Assembly: GCA_958436175.1 (NCBI GenBank) | Contig: CAUBJF010000001.1 | Location: forward strand, 248,001-312,000 | Origin: an uncultured Muribaculaceae bacterium | GTDB taxonomy: Bacteria; Bacteroidota; Bacteroidia; Bacteroidales; Muribaculaceae | Direction of reading: 5' to 3' | Length of the DNA: 64,000 nt | Part shown: in pieces, positions 51,011 to 61,117 of the stretch | How the letters are laid out: each line of letters begins with the position of its first letter | Numbering within the stretch: the stretch's first letter is position 1 | Notes under the pieces: generated by a model | What the model saw: the letters and a program-made list of their open reading frames with translations, nothing else | Database searches by the model: none | What the model was told of the DNA's origin: nothing | Program-made: the position numbers and the translations under genes

Positions 51011-52489
51011 TTAGTGGAGGAAGTACATCAACATCGAAGATGTGTCGGCCATCGTGAGGAGGCTGCTGTAGACACAGCTTGCGATACCGAGGAAGATGAT
51101 GCCGGCAACTGTGATCCACAAGCCGAGGCGTTCGCTGCAGGAGGACTTGAATGTAGCGATAGGCGATTCTTCTTCGGAGATGAACATTGCCTTGACGACG
51201 AGCAGATAGTAGTAGAGCGACACGATTGTGTTGATCAAGGCTATGAGCACGAGGACGTAGATAGCTGTCGAACCCTGATTGATGGCTCCTGTGAAGATGA
51301 AGAACTTCGAGAAGAAACCTGCAAAGGGAGGAATACCGGCGAGCGAGAACATTGCGAGCATCATCGCGAACGAAAGACGGGGATTGGTCTTATAGAGTCC
51401 GCGGTAGTCGTCCATCGACACGCGGCCCGTTGCATTCTCGATAGCTCCGATGACACCGAAGGCGGCAAGGTTCGAGAAGATATAGACGAGGATGTAGTAC
51501 ATCATCGCTGCCATGCCCATTGTATTGAAGGCAATGACACCGAGCATGATGTAGCCGGCCTGCGAAATCGACGAGAAAGCGAGGAATCGCTTCATGTTGC
51601 GCTGACGGATAGCGAAGAGGTTGCCGACGGTTATGGTGAGGATGATGAGTGCGTAGAGCATCCATTCCCAGACATTGCTGTAGACCGAACCGAACACCTG
51701 AGCGAGCACTACCAAGAAGGCGAAGGCTGCCGCGCCCTTGGAGATAACCGAGAGGTAGGAGGTTACGGAAGTAGGAGCACCCTGATAGACATCGGCTGTC
51801 CAGAGGTGGAAAGGCACGAGCGAGAGCTTGAAGCCTATACCGGCGATGACGAATGCCACTGCCAGGACAAGCAGGCTGCTCATCTGGCCGCTGAGAGCGA
51901 AGTAGATATTTTCGAAGTAGAGCGAGCCGGTCAGGCCGTAGACAAACGACAGACCCATCATGAAGATTGCCGAGGAGAAGACGGCGGTCAGGATGTACTT
52001 GACAGCGGCTTCATGGCTTTCATAGCGGTTTTTGTCGAGTGCCACCATGGCTGCGAGAGGCAGCGAGGCGCTTTCGAGGCCGATGATGAAGAGGAGGAAG
52101 TGACGGGCCGATATCATGAGGTACATGCCGAAGAGAGTCACCATCAGAAGTTCGTAGAACTCGCCGCGGCGTGGGGTCATTTCGGCTCCGTTAGCCCATT
52201 TGATGCTCTGGATGAGCACGATAACGACACCGATGTTGAGTATGTTCTTGATCGCGGCGATGACGGGCGTTGTCTCGTACATTCCGGAGAAGGCAACGAG
52301 GTTGCAGCTCGAACCGAGGCAGCATGTGCAGAAACCGGCCACTGTAAGAATCAGCATCAGCACGACGGCAAAGCCTGGAAGTGCTTTCTGCGATGCCTTA
52401 GGCATGAAGGTGTCGTAGAGGAATACCAGCAGGAAAGCCACCAGGAGCCCTATTTCCTGCTTCATAGCTAAAAATTGAGAATAATCCAT
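51011..52489 (-). CDS. nuoN: NADH-quinone oxidoreductase subunit N
   Basis: 492 residues, about 14 membrane helices, antiporter-like subunit of Complex I. FKLSLVPFHLWTADVYQGAP carries the conserved Lys and Trp-Asp/Val-Tyr region of NuoN, followed by KRFLAFSSISQAGYIMLG. It forms one of three proton-pumping units in the membrane arm. Last gene of nuoI-J-K-L-M-N; a terminator follows. Confidence 0.95.
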   Translation of the reverse strand: MDYSQFLAMKQEIGLLVAFLLVFLYDTFMPKASQKALPGFAVVLMLILTVAGFCTCCLGSSCNLVAFSGMYETTPVIAAIKNILNIGVVIVLIQSIKWANGAEMTPRRGEFYELLMVTLFGMYLMISARHFLLFIIGLESASLPLAAMVALDKNRYESHEAAVKYILTAVFSSAIFMMGLSFVYGLTGSLYFENIYFALSGQMSSLLVLAVAFVIAGIGFKLSLVPFHLWTADVYQGAPTSVTSYLSVISKGAAAFAFLVVLAQVFGSVYSNVWEWMLYALIILTITVGNLFAIRQRNMKRFLAFSSISQAGYIMLGVIAFNTMGMAAMMYYILVYIFSNLAAFGVIGAIENATGRVSMDDYRGLYKTNPRLSFAMMLAMFSLAGIPPFAGFFSKFFIFTGAINQGSTAIYVLVLIALINTIVSLYYYLLVVKAMFISEEESPIATFKSSCSERLGLWITVAGIIFLGIASCVYSSLLTMADTSSMLMYFLH

Positions 52490-52511
52490 TGCAATTTATT
52501 CCTGAAAGGGT

Positions 52512-54038
52512 TTACATGCCGAGCACCGAGAAAATTTCCGGTGTGAAGGTCGTTTTAATCAAGTTTGCGAAGAAGTTCGGGAAGCAGCCGATTGCAGCGA
52601 CACATACGATGAGGGTAAGTGTCGAGAGGCGTTCCCACCACGTGGCGTCGGTCAGCGAAAGGTGGTGCTGATCCTGAACCGGGCCGAAGAGAAGCTTGCC
52701 GACAACGCGGAGGATGTAGACTGCCGTGATGACAATCGAGCAGCAGGCGATGATGGTGAAGACGATGCGCAGCGAACCGGCACCCGAGAGGTAGTCGGCC
52801 ATACCAGCCTGGAAGGAACCGACGAAGACTGTCATCTCAGCAACGAAGCCACTCAGGCCGGGAAGACCGAGCGATGCCAGACCGGCGATGACGTAGCAGA
52901 CTGACAGATAAGGCATGATCTGCATGAGGCCGCCCATCTGTGTGATTTCGCGTGTGTGGGTGCGTCCGTAGATCATACCGATGAGTGCGAAGAAGAGGGC
53001 TGTCATAAGACCGTGCGAGAGCATCTGCATGATGGCACCCGTCATTGCCGTGCTGTTGAGCATCAGGATGGCGAAGAGCACAAGGCCGCAGTGCGACACG
53101 GAGGAATATGCGTTGATGTATTTGAGGTCGGTCTTGACGCAGGCGCAGAAGGCACCGTAGACAACCGACGTACCTGTCAGGATGAGGAAGATCCACGAAA
53201 GCTCGTGAGCTGCGAAAGGCATGAGGTAGATGGCGACGCGGAAGCAGCCGTAACCGCCGAGCTTCATGAGGACACCGGCGTGGAGCATCGACACTGCCGT
53301 AGGCGCGGATGCATGACCGTCGGGGCTCCATGTGTGGAAGGGGAACATGGCACCCAGGACACCGAAGCCTACAAAGGTCATCGGGAAGAGGAAGTACTGC
53401 CAGCCGTGGGGGATAGTGTCGCGCGAAGCGATATCGAGGATGTTCCATGTCAGCTGGCCGCCTTCGGGAGCCGAATGGTAGTAGATGCCGATAAGGCCGA
53501 GCATCAGGAACGCGGAACCGCCCATAAGCATAAGGGTGAGCTTCATTGCCGAGTAGTTCTTGCGACCGGAACCCCAGACACCGATAAGGAGGTACATAGG
53601 AATAAGGGCGACTTCATAGAACATGAACATCGTGAAGAGGTCGATGGAGATGAAGAAGCCGAACACGCCGGTCGACAGGAGAATCAGCCACAAGAAAAAT
53701 TCCTTGGGCATCTTGATTGTCCACGAAGCGAAGGAACCGGCCAGGACGATGATCGAAGAAAGAATCAGCATCGCTACCGAGATACCGTCGACACCGACCG
53801 ACAGGCAGATGTTGAGAGGTTCGAACCATGTCCAAGAGTCGACGAAAAGCATGGGAGCCGTTTCGCCGGCAGCACGCAGTCCGAGATATTCAACCAGGAG
53901 ATACACCGACAGAGCAGTCAGCGCTAGGGAACCTACAACGGCAACGGCGCGGATCTGGCGGATGTTCCTGCAGAGGGCGAGGCCGCCCAGCATCAGGAGC
54001 GGTATCACCACAAAGTAAATCAATATATTGGAAAGCAT
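52512..54038 (-). CDS. nuoM: NADH-quinone oxidoreductase subunit M
   Basis: 508 residues, about 14 membrane helices. Key segments: conserved Glu in LFTMFMFYEVALIPMYLL, MFPFHTWSPDGHASAPTAVS and KYINAYSSVSHCGLVLFAI. Proton-pumping subunit of the Complex I membrane arm, between NuoL and NuoN. Confidence 0.95.
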   Translation of the reverse strand: MLSNILIYFVVIPLLMLGGLALCRNIRQIRAVAVVGSLALTALSVYLLVEYLGLRAAGETAPMLFVDSWTWFEPLNICLSVGVDGISVAMLILSSIIVLAGSFASWTIKMPKEFFLWLILLSTGVFGFFISIDLFTMFMFYEVALIPMYLLIGVWGSGRKNYSAMKLTLMLMGGSAFLMLGLIGIYYHSAPEGGQLTWNILDIASRDTIPHGWQYFLFPMTFVGFGVLGAMFPFHTWSPDGHASAPTAVSMLHAGVLMKLGGYGCFRVAIYLMPFAAHELSWIFLILTGTSVVYGAFCACVKTDLKYINAYSSVSHCGLVLFAILMLNSTAMTGAIMQMLSHGLMTALFFALIGMIYGRTHTREITQMGGLMQIMPYLSVCYVIAGLASLGLPGLSGFVAEMTVFVGSFQAGMADYLSGAGSLRIVFTIIACCSIVITAVYILRVVGKLLFGPVQDQHHLSLTDATWWERLSTLTLIVCVAAIGCFPNFFANLIKTTFTPEIFSVLGM

Positions 54039-54076
54039 CGTAATTACTAATTATTTAAGGTTTGCACTGTCGGGGA

Positions 54077-56020
54077 TTAGATGAGGCATACAGCCGTTAT
54101 GGTACCCAACAGGAGGGTGCCTATGAGATAGTACCAGACATACATCTGGATCTGGCCCGACTGGAGGGGCTTGATAGCTTCCGAAGCCTTATTGGTCACT
54201 GTAGCGAAGGAATCCATCGTTCCGTCGATGATATGACGGTCGAACCATGCCAGGGGACGGCATACGCAACCGAAGATGATCTTATGGGTGATGAACATAT
54301 AGAGTTCGTCCCAGTAGAAGCGGTGGTGTGCCCATGTCCAGAGCGCCGGCATAGCGTTGCGGAACTTGGTCGGCAGTGAATTCTCGCGCATATACATGCG
54401 GGCTGCAAAAGCGATAGCGAGAAGAGCGATTACGACGCTTGAGACAGCGATTGCCATGTCGATGTGGATGTGATAGGGCATACGGTTGTATGTCACAAGC
54501 TCACCGAAAGGTATGAAACCGGCAACGCAGGAAACAGCAGCAAGGAACACAAGAGGAATCGACATGCTCCAAGGTGCGTCGTGCGGTGTGTGATGTTCGT
54601 ATTTGGGTGCGTTCCACCAGAAGATGAGGAAGTACATACGGAACATATAGAAAGCGGTCAGGGCTGCGACGATGGTCATCCATACACCCATGTAGGGACT
54701 CCAGGAATAGCAAGCCGACAGGATTTCGTCCTTCGAGAAGAAACCGGAGAAGGGGAAGATGCCTGCGATGGCGAGACAGCCGATGAGGAATGTCCAGTGT
54801 GTGATAGGCATGTACTTGCGAAGACCGCCCATGGCCGTATAGTCGTTGGAGTGAACGGCATGGATGAGGGCACCGGCTCCGAGGAAGAGGAGGGCCTTGA
54901 ACATCGCGTGAGTGAAGAGGTGGAACATCGAGGCCATGTAGCCTAGTCCGTGAGTGGCAACTTCGCCGTGACCGTTGGAAGCAACGCCGAGCGAAACCAT
55001 CATGAACGCGATCTGCGAGATGGTCGAGAATGCAAGGATACGCTTGATATCGATCTGCGTGCAGGCTACGACAGCGGCGTAGAACGCTGTGACGGCACCG
55101 ACGACTGCTACAATCATCGTGGCGGAGTATTCAAGCATATAGAGAGGGAAGAGTCGTGCAACGAGGTAGACACCGGCGACGACCATCGTGGCAGCGTGGA
55201 TGAGGGCCGATACAGGTGTCGGGCCTTCCATGGCATCAGGGAGCCAGATGTGGAGCGGCATCATAGCCGACTTACCCATACCGCCTGTGAAGATCAGGAC
55301 GAGAGCCCATGTCAGCACAGATGCGCCCATGAAAGTTGCACCGCCTGTCGACATCAGCACTGCCGAGGGATTGCTCGTAAGCGTGATAAAGTCGAAGGTC
55401 TTCGTATAGTACGAAAGGACGAGGATACCGATGAGGAATCCGAGGTCGGCGAATCGGGTGACGATAAATGCCTTCTTGGATGCCGAGACAGCGGAATGAC
55501 GGGTGTAGTAGAAACCGATGAGGAGGTATGAAGAAACACCTACGAGCTCCCAGAAGATGTACATCTGGAAGATATTGGTTGCAACTACAAGGCCGAGCAT
55601 CGAGAAGCTGAAGAGCGACAGGAAGGCGTAGTAACGCTGGAAGCCTTTCTCACCCTCCATGTAGCCGAGGCTGTAGAGGTGAACCATGAAAGAGATTGTC
55701 GTGATTACGACAAGCATCATGGCCGAGATGGGATCCAGCAGGAATCCGAGATAAATCTGAAGATGGTCGGTGAAACCCAGCCACAGCTGGTTGAACACCA
55801 TGTACTGCAGACGCTCGCCTGTTTCAGCATTGATGAAGTCGGGCGAGCCGCTGAAGAAGTAAGTAAAAGCTGTGGTATAGGCAAGCACCATAGTTGTGCC
55901 CATGCCCAAGATGCCGAGAGTGGCAGCCAGCTTATGGCTCATCTTGCAACCGGCGATGCCCAGCAGGAGGAACATCGTCAGCGGGATGGCTAAGATTAGG
56001 AGTGGCATTGTTATATCCAT
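54077..56020 (-). CDS. nuoL: NADH-quinone oxidoreductase subunit L
   Basis: 647 residues. Core motifs YIFWELVGVSSYLLIGFYY (Glu), MMPLHIWLPDAMEGPTPVSA (Lys region) and KRILAFSTISQIAFMMVSLG. A long C-terminal extension holds a lateral helix and final membrane anchor (MYVWYYLIGTLLLGTITAV). The most distal pump of Complex I. Confidence 0.95.
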   Translation of the reverse strand: MDITMPLLILAIPLTMFLLLGIAGCKMSHKLAATLGILGMGTTMVLAYTTAFTYFFSGSPDFINAETGERLQYMVFNQLWLGFTDHLQIYLGFLLDPISAMMLVVITTISFMVHLYSLGYMEGEKGFQRYYAFLSLFSFSMLGLVVATNIFQMYIFWELVGVSSYLLIGFYYTRHSAVSASKKAFIVTRFADLGFLIGILVLSYYTKTFDFITLTSNPSAVLMSTGGATFMGASVLTWALVLIFTGGMGKSAMMPLHIWLPDAMEGPTPVSALIHAATMVVAGVYLVARLFPLYMLEYSATMIVAVVGAVTAFYAAVVACTQIDIKRILAFSTISQIAFMMVSLGVASNGHGEVATHGLGYMASMFHLFTHAMFKALLFLGAGALIHAVHSNDYTAMGGLRKYMPITHWTFLIGCLAIAGIFPFSGFFSKDEILSACYSWSPYMGVWMTIVAALTAFYMFRMYFLIFWWNAPKYEHHTPHDAPWSMSIPLVFLAAVSCVAGFIPFGELVTYNRMPYHIHIDMAIAVSSVVIALLAIAFAARMYMRENSLPTKFRNAMPALWTWAHHRFYWDELYMFITHKIIFGCVCRPLAWFDRHIIDGTMDSFATVTNKASEAIKPLQSGQIQMYVWYYLIGTLLLGTITAVCLI

Positions 56021-56026
56021 AGGGGC

Positions 56027-56338
56027 TTAGAACTTCATTTCGTTAAGTGACCGGACATCGATATTCTTTGCAGCCCGGTAGATATTGATTATGATAGCGA
56101 TTGCGAGAGCGGTCTCGGCAGCAGCTATCGCGATAGCGAACAGAGTGAAGAACATGCCCTCCATTTGCTCGGGGTAGAGGTAGCGGTTGAATACTACGAA
56201 GTTGATATCGACGGCATTGAGCATGAGCTCAAGGGATATCAGCATAGCAATCATGTTCTTGCGTGTTATGAAACCATAGACACCGCAGCAGAACATCACC
56301 AAAGCGGGAATGAGATAATATATAGCTGTCAGTTCCAT
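56027..56338 (-). CDS. nuoK: NADH-quinone oxidoreductase subunit K
   Basis: 103 residues from the ATG at 56338 (MELTAIYYLIPALVMFCCGV); the longer frame overlaps nuoJ. Three helices with two conserved Glu: MLISLELMLNAVDINFVVF and AIAAAETALAIAIIINIYR. Membrane-arm subunit linking NuoJ/A to the antiporter chain. Starts five bases after nuoJ and is followed by nuoL after six. Confidence 0.94.
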   Translation of the reverse strand: MELTAIYYLIPALVMFCCGVYGFITRKNMIAMLISLELMLNAVDINFVVFNRYLYPEQMEGMFFTLFAIAIAAAETALAIAIIINIYRAAKNIDVRSLNEMKF

Positions 56339-56343
56339 AATGA

Positions 56344-56856
56344 TCAACGTTTGCGGGCAACGACTACCCCACCGATTATACATGCGAGAAGCAGTATGCT
56401 GACAGCCTCAAAGGGCAGCAGGTACTGACCGGAGCCGGTGCCAAGCATAGCGGTCCCGATGGCATCCATGTCGGGAGCTTCCATGGCCGGTTTGCTGGCA
56501 AAGACTATGCAACGGCTCACGAGAGCGTAACCGGCAACTATCAGTGTCGCTACAGCCGCGATACCTCCGAGGACGCGCGAACGCGAGGTGAGACGCTCGC
56601 TGTTGTCGCCTGGACGGCTTGTGAGAAGAATCGCGAAGACGAAAAGAACCACGATACCTCCGGCATATACAGCAATCTGAACAGCACCCAGGAACTCATA
56701 GTCGAGCATAAAATACACCACGGCAGCGGCGAAGAGTGTGAACAGCAGATAGGTAGCGGCACGAAGTATCTTTCGCGTCGTGACGGCCAGCACTGAGAAG
56801 ATTATCATCGACAGAGCGACGATAAAATACAAGATTATACTTCCTACTAATTCCAT
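56344..56856 (-). CDS. nuoJ: NADH-quinone oxidoreductase subunit J
   Basis: 170 residues, five helices. LGAVQIAVYAGGIVVLFVFA with the conserved Tyr/Gly-rich pi-bulge helix typical of NuoJ. Lies six bases after nuoI. Part of the E-channel region of the membrane arm. Confidence 0.93.
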   Translation of the reverse strand: MELVGSIILYFIVALSMIIFSVLAVTTRKILRAATYLLFTLFAAAVVYFMLDYEFLGAVQIAVYAGGIVVLFVFAILLTSRPGDNSERLTSRSRVLGGIAAVATLIVAGYALVSRCIVFASKPAMEAPDMDAIGTAMLGTGSGQYLLPFEAVSILLLACIIGGVVVARKR

Positions 56857-56862
56857 ATCTGA

Positions 56863-57459
56863 TTATTGGTTTTCTTTTTTATCATTTGCCTCGCCGGCAG
56901 CCTTGGCTGCCGCTTTGGCAGCGGCAGCGGCCTTTGCAGCGGCTATCTTGGCCTCTCGCTCGGCAGCAGCCTTGGCGAGTTCTTCGGGCGTCGGCTCGGG
57001 TTCGGGCTTCTCCGGCAGATAGTTGAGCTGTTTTACTAGTTTATCACGTGTGAACACGGCCTGCTCGAAATCATTGTCGAATGCTATTGCATCGGTAGGA
57101 CAACTGGTGACACACAACTGGCAGAACGTACAGCTGCCCAGGTCGTATAAATACCGGACGAGTTTCTTTTTCTTAGTGCCGGCCGGAGTTGTTACCATCT
57201 TGGACTCTACGTTGATGGTGCCGTTGGGGCAATTGCGCTCGCATGTGCCGCAGGCTATACAACGGTGGTTGCCTTCGGCATCGTAGATGAAATGGAGCTC
57301 GGCTCGGAACCGTGGTGCGGGATGGTGTGTTTCGCGGTTCTCGGGATAGCACTCGGTGATTTTAGGCGTGATAAACTCTTTCCCGGTCACCTTCATGCCT
57401 TTAAGAAGGCTGGCGATGCCGGAACCTAACGATGAGAAATATTCTTTTACACTACCCAT
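56863..57459 (-). CDS. nuoI: NADH-quinone oxidoreductase subunit I with Ala/Lys-rich tail
   Basis: 198 residues. Two [4Fe-4S] motifs: CIACGTCERNCP (Cys67, 70, 73, 77) and CTFCQLCVTSCP (Cys110, 113, 116, 120), the N6a/N6b clusters that relay electrons to quinone. From ~150 a tail PEPEPTPEELAK continues into Ala/Lys/Glu repeats, predicted as a long helix; this is not part of the usual NuoI core. It is the first nuo gene here and begins 33 bases after atpG. nuoA, B, C/D and H are not present upstream. Confidence 0.94.
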   Translation of the reverse strand: MGSVKEYFSSLGSGIASLLKGMKVTGKEFITPKITECYPENRETHHPAPRFRAELHFIYDAEGNHRCIACGTCERNCPNGTINVESKMVTTPAGTKKKKLVRYLYDLGSCTFCQLCVTSCPTDAIAFDNDFEQAVFTRDKLVKQLNYLPEKPEPEPTPEELAKAAAEREAKIAAAKAAAAAKAAAKAAGEANDKKENQ

Positions 57460-57492
57460 TTATGCTCTATGGTTTGATTTATTGTACTATGC

Positions 57493-58383
57493 TCAGTCAC
57501 GGGCCTGGCCACCGACAATATCGAGCAGCTCGGTTGTGATGCCCTGCTGACGGAGCTTGTTATATTCAAGTTGAAGTTGTTCGAGAAGTTTCTGGGCGTT
57601 GTCGTTCGCGCTCTGCATTGCCATCACCCTGGCGGCCTGTTCCGAAGCACGGTTTTCGGCGAAGGCTCCCTGCATCTTCGAGAGGAGATACATAGGCAAG
57701 GCTGTCGCAAAGATTGTAGGGGCATCGGGTTCGAAGAGGTAAGGCTTGCCATGGCCTTCCCTCTCCTTGCCGAGCGATTCGGCGCTGATAGGAAGGTAGT
57801 CGTCGGCCAGGAAACGCTGACGTCCGGCTGACAAGTAGTGCATATAGCAGAGACGGACAACATCGGTCTCGCCGCCGAGAAAGCTCTTTTCAAGAGCCTG
57901 TGCGAAATCCTTGACGGCATCGCCCTCGCTCTTGGAATCGACAGTAGTCTGGGGGAAGACTTTCAAGGTTTTATCCTTAGCTGACAGACGGGTGAAAGCC
58001 TGAGCCAGCTTTTTGCCCACGGGATAGACAGAAATGACGACATCCTTGCCATATTCCGAACGGAGCTTAGCAATTTCTTCAATACAACCTTTGAGGATAT
58101 TGACATTGTAAGCGCCACAGAGACCGTCGTCGCTGCCAAGTGCAACCAGGGCTACAGTGCCGACAGCACGATGAGCCGTCATCAAGGGAGAGGAAACAGC
58201 TGCATCGGAACTCAGGAGACTCCCTATTATTGTCTGCACGCAGTCGCGAAAAGGGACAAGGCGACGCAGAATGCCTTCGGCCTTGTGCATCTTGGCCGAA
58301 GATATCATCTTCATCGCACCGGTAATCTTCTCGGACGATGCTACGGAGCCTATACGGCCCTTAAGTTCGCGTAATGTTGCCAT
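57493..58383 (-). CDS. atpG: F1Fo ATP synthase subunit gamma
   Basis: 296 residues. N-terminal helix LRELKGRIGSVASSEKITGAMKMI and C-terminal helix AMQSANDNAQKLLEQLQLEYN with the terminal QQGITTELLDIVGG are the coiled-coil rotor signature. Central shaft of F1. Last atp gene, then nuoI. Confidence 0.95.
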   Translation of the reverse strand: MATLRELKGRIGSVASSEKITGAMKMISSAKMHKAEGILRRLVPFRDCVQTIIGSLLSSDAAVSSPLMTAHRAVGTVALVALGSDDGLCGAYNVNILKGCIEEIAKLRSEYGKDVVISVYPVGKKLAQAFTRLSAKDKTLKVFPQTTVDSKSEGDAVKDFAQALEKSFLGGETDVVRLCYMHYLSAGRQRFLADDYLPISAESLGKEREGHGKPYLFEPDAPTIFATALPMYLLSKMQGAFAENRASEQAARVMAMQSANDNAQKLLEQLQLEYNKLRQQGITTELLDIVGGQARD

Positions 58384-58416
58384 TGTGGTCTATTATAGCG
58401 TCTGCGTGATTATATT

Positions 58417-59988
58417 TTAGAATCGGGCTGCCACATCCTGTGCAGCACGTACAAGCTTGTCGGAAATATCGTCGTCAAGGACTCCGTTAGCGAGTTTGGC
58501 CACGACATCATCCTGATACTTTGCATGCAGCAGCTGTAAGAACTGTTTCTCGAACTCTGCGACCTTGTCGAGAGGCACATTCGAAAGCAGACCTTTTACA
58601 CCGCAGAAGATGATTGCGATTTCTTCTTCAACGGGCAGAGGTTTGTACTGCGGCTGGATAAGGAGGCGTTCGTTTTTTCGACCCTTGTCGATGACGCGGG
58701 CGGTCACGGGATCCATCTCGCCGCCGAACTTGGTGAATGATTCGAGTTCGCGGAACTGTGCCTGGTCGATTTTCAGTGTGCCTGCCACCTTCTTCATGGC
58801 CTTTACCTGAGCGGAACCACCGACACGGGATACGGAGATACCTACGTTGATGGCCGGGCGGATACCACGGTTGAAGAGTGCTGTCTCGAGGAAGATCTGG
58901 CCGTCGGTGATGGAGATGACGTTGGTCGGGATATATGCCGAAACGTCACCGGCCTGTGTCTCGATGATAGGGAGTGCCGTGAGCGAACCACCAGCCTTGA
59001 CAAGCGGTTTGAGGGCGGCGGGAAGATCGTTCATCTGCGAAGCTACTTCCTGGTTGTCGATAATCTTTGCGGCACGTTCGAGAAGACGCGAATGGAGATA
59101 GAATATATCACCGGGATAAGCCTCACGACCGGAAGGACGCTTGAGTATCAGCGACACCTCGCGGTAGGCGACAGCCTGCTTCGAAAGGTCATCATAGACG
59201 ATGAGGGCATCACGACCCGTATCGCGGAAGAACTCGCCGATAGCGACACCTGCGAATGGAGCGAGGTAGCGCATGGCTGCCGACTCCGATGCTGTAGCTG
59301 CGACAACGACAGTGTAGTCGAGAGCGCCATGCTGACGGAGGGTGTCGACAAGGGCTGCTATCGAAGAAGCTTTCTGGCCGATGGCTACATAGATACAGTA
59401 GACAGGCTTGCCTTCCTCGAAATTTTTGCGCTGGTTAATGATAGTGTCGATAGCTATGGCGGTCTTGCCGATCTGGCGGTCGCCGATGATAAGCTCACGC
59501 TGACCGCGGCCTATAGGCACCATCGAGTCGATGGCCTTGATACCTGTCTGGAGCGGCTGCTTTACGGGCTGACGGTAGATAACGCCGGGCGCCTTACGTT
59601 CGAGTGGCAGACGGATGAGGTCGCCACCGATTGGGCCGCGACCGTCGATAGGTTCGCCGATGACATTGATGACACGTCCCAGCAAGCCTTCACCCACAGG
59701 GATAGATGCGATTTCGCCCGTGCGGCGCACCGTCATGTTTTCGGTCACCTTGTTGACCTGGTTGAGAAGAATGACACCGACGTTGCTTTCCTCAAGGTTG
59801 AGAGCCACGCCTTTGACACCGTTCTCAAATTCTACGAGCTCGTTGGCTCCGACATTGTCCAGACCGTAGACATGGGCCACGCCGTCGCCGACTTCAAGGA
59901 CTGTGCCGACTTCCTCGAAAGCGATTTTCGAGTTGACGTTTTCGAGCTGTTGCTTTAATACCTGTGAAATCTCGCTGGGGTTTATCAT
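58417..59988 (-). CDS. atpA: F1Fo ATP synthase subunit alpha
   Basis: 523 residues. Walker A GDRQIGKTAI, IYVAIGQKASSIAALVDTLR and the ISVSRVGGSAQVKAMK signature near the end. Non-catalytic nucleotide-binding subunit of F1. 33 bases upstream of atpG. Confidence 0.97.
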   Translation of the reverse strand: MINPSEISQVLKQQLENVNSKIAFEEVGTVLEVGDGVAHVYGLDNVGANELVEFENGVKGVALNLEESNVGVILLNQVNKVTENMTVRRTGEIASIPVGEGLLGRVINVIGEPIDGRGPIGGDLIRLPLERKAPGVIYRQPVKQPLQTGIKAIDSMVPIGRGQRELIIGDRQIGKTAIAIDTIINQRKNFEEGKPVYCIYVAIGQKASSIAALVDTLRQHGALDYTVVVAATASESAAMRYLAPFAGVAIGEFFRDTGRDALIVYDDLSKQAVAYREVSLILKRPSGREAYPGDIFYLHSRLLERAAKIIDNQEVASQMNDLPAALKPLVKAGGSLTALPIIETQAGDVSAYIPTNVISITDGQIFLETALFNRGIRPAINVGISVSRVGGSAQVKAMKKVAGTLKIDQAQFRELESFTKFGGEMDPVTARVIDKGRKNERLLIQPQYKPLPVEEEIAIIFCGVKGLLSNVPLDKVAEFEKQFLQLLHAKYQDDVVAKLANGVLDDDISDKLVRAAQDVAARF

Positions 59989-60044
59989 TGTTTGCAGTGC
60001 TTGCTGTTGGTTTTGATTGGGTTTCGATGCTGATGATGAAGGAT

Positions 60045-60596
60045 TCAGTTGACGAGTTTAAGCTTAAGCTGTTTAAGCTCGTTTGCCACTGATGCGTCGA
60101 GGCGTTCTGAGTTGACCGTGACGGTGAAGCCACCGATCAGCGACGGGTCGACGCTGTAGTAGTATTCCATTGTGCCTTTGCCTATATGCGAGGATATTAT
60201 GTCCTCGATTCGCTTCCGGCTTTTGTCGGACATAGGGGCAGCACTTACGATGTTGACTCTGTATATAGAGTTCCTGCTCCGGTAAAGGTCGACAAAAGCC
60301 CTTGCGATAGCATAAGCCATATCCGCGCGTTTGTTCTGCAGCAGCAGACCGATGAAGTCTTCGTAGGTCTTGTCGGCAGCCGCAGAGCTGATGCCGTTGA
60401 CAGCCGACGTGAGCAGCTGACGCTTGTCCTGGTCACTGACGAAGGGGTTGGCGATAGTCGCCGCCAACTTGGGCTGCGAAGAGAAGGTATCGGCAAGTGT
60501 CTGCATGATATCATAGAGACGAGCATTGTCCTTTCGCTCCTCCCCTACTTCATACAGCGCCTTTGCATACCGGCGTGGAATAAGGCCTTGGTCCAT
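60045..60596 (-). CDS. atpH: F1Fo ATP synthase subunit delta
   Basis: 183 residues. RYAKALYEVGEERKDNARLY at the N-terminus and a C-terminal strand (DPSLIGGFTVTVNSERLDAS) are the OSCP/delta signature. Links F1 alpha to the peripheral stalk subunit b. Eight bases after atpF. Confidence 0.92.
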   Translation of the reverse strand: MDQGLIPRRYAKALYEVGEERKDNARLYDIMQTLADTFSSQPKLAATIANPFVSDQDKRQLLTSAVNGISSAAADKTYEDFIGLLLQNKRADMAYAIARAFVDLYRSRNSIYRVNIVSAAPMSDKSRKRIEDIISSHIGKGTMEYYYSVDPSLIGGFTVTVNSERLDASVANELKQLKLKLVN

Positions 60597-60604
60597 GGTT
60601 GATT

Positions 60605-61099
60605 TTATTTGCTTTCAATCTCGTCCAGGAGCGAGTCGACCAGTTTGTTCTGGGCGTCGTCCTGCTTCATTTCGTTGTGTACGATCTTGCCGGCGATCTG
60701 GAGGGCGAATTCGCTCACCTGGTTGCGGAATTGCTGCTGAGCCTCTTTCTGCTGCTGCTGGATCTGGATCTTTGCGGAGTCCATCACCTTCTGAGCTTCG
60801 ACCTGGGCTGCTGAGCGTGCCTGCTCGATGATCTGAGTCTTCATCTTGTCGGCGTCGCGGAGGATGTCGGCTTGCTGACGCCGCGCCTCGTTGAGGTAGC
60901 TTTCAGCTTCGCGACGGGCGTTGTCAAGTTGTTCCTTGGCGTCCTGGGCATATTCCACACCCTTATCGATCAACTCGGCTCGGCTGTCGACAGTCTTGAG
61001 GATGACCGGCCAGGCGAATTTCCACAATATGAGGAAAAGGACGCCGAAGGCGACGAACATCCAGAATATCAAGCCGAAATCAGGCGTGAACAGTTCCAT
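60605..61099 (-). CDS. atpF: F1Fo ATP synthase subunit b
   Basis: 164 residues. One N-terminal membrane helix (DFGLIFWMFVAFGVLFLILW) and a long charged coiled-coil (AKEQLDNARREAESYLNEAR). Peripheral stalk. Starts 18 bases after atpE. Confidence 0.93.
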   Translation of the reverse strand: MELFTPDFGLIFWMFVAFGVLFLILWKFAWPVILKTVDSRAELIDKGVEYAQDAKEQLDNARREAESYLNEARRQQADILRDADKMKTQIIEQARSAAQVEAQKVMDSAKIQIQQQQKEAQQQFRNQVSEFALQIAGKIVHNEMKQDDAQNKLVDSLLDEIESK

Positions 61100-61117
61100 G
61101 AGGATTCGGAGTCAGGA

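Noticed and set aside
50948..52471. 507-codon plus-strand frame opposite nuoN
   Set aside because: His/Glu/Asp-rich nonsense composition typical of the complement of membrane-protein codons; nuoN is certain.
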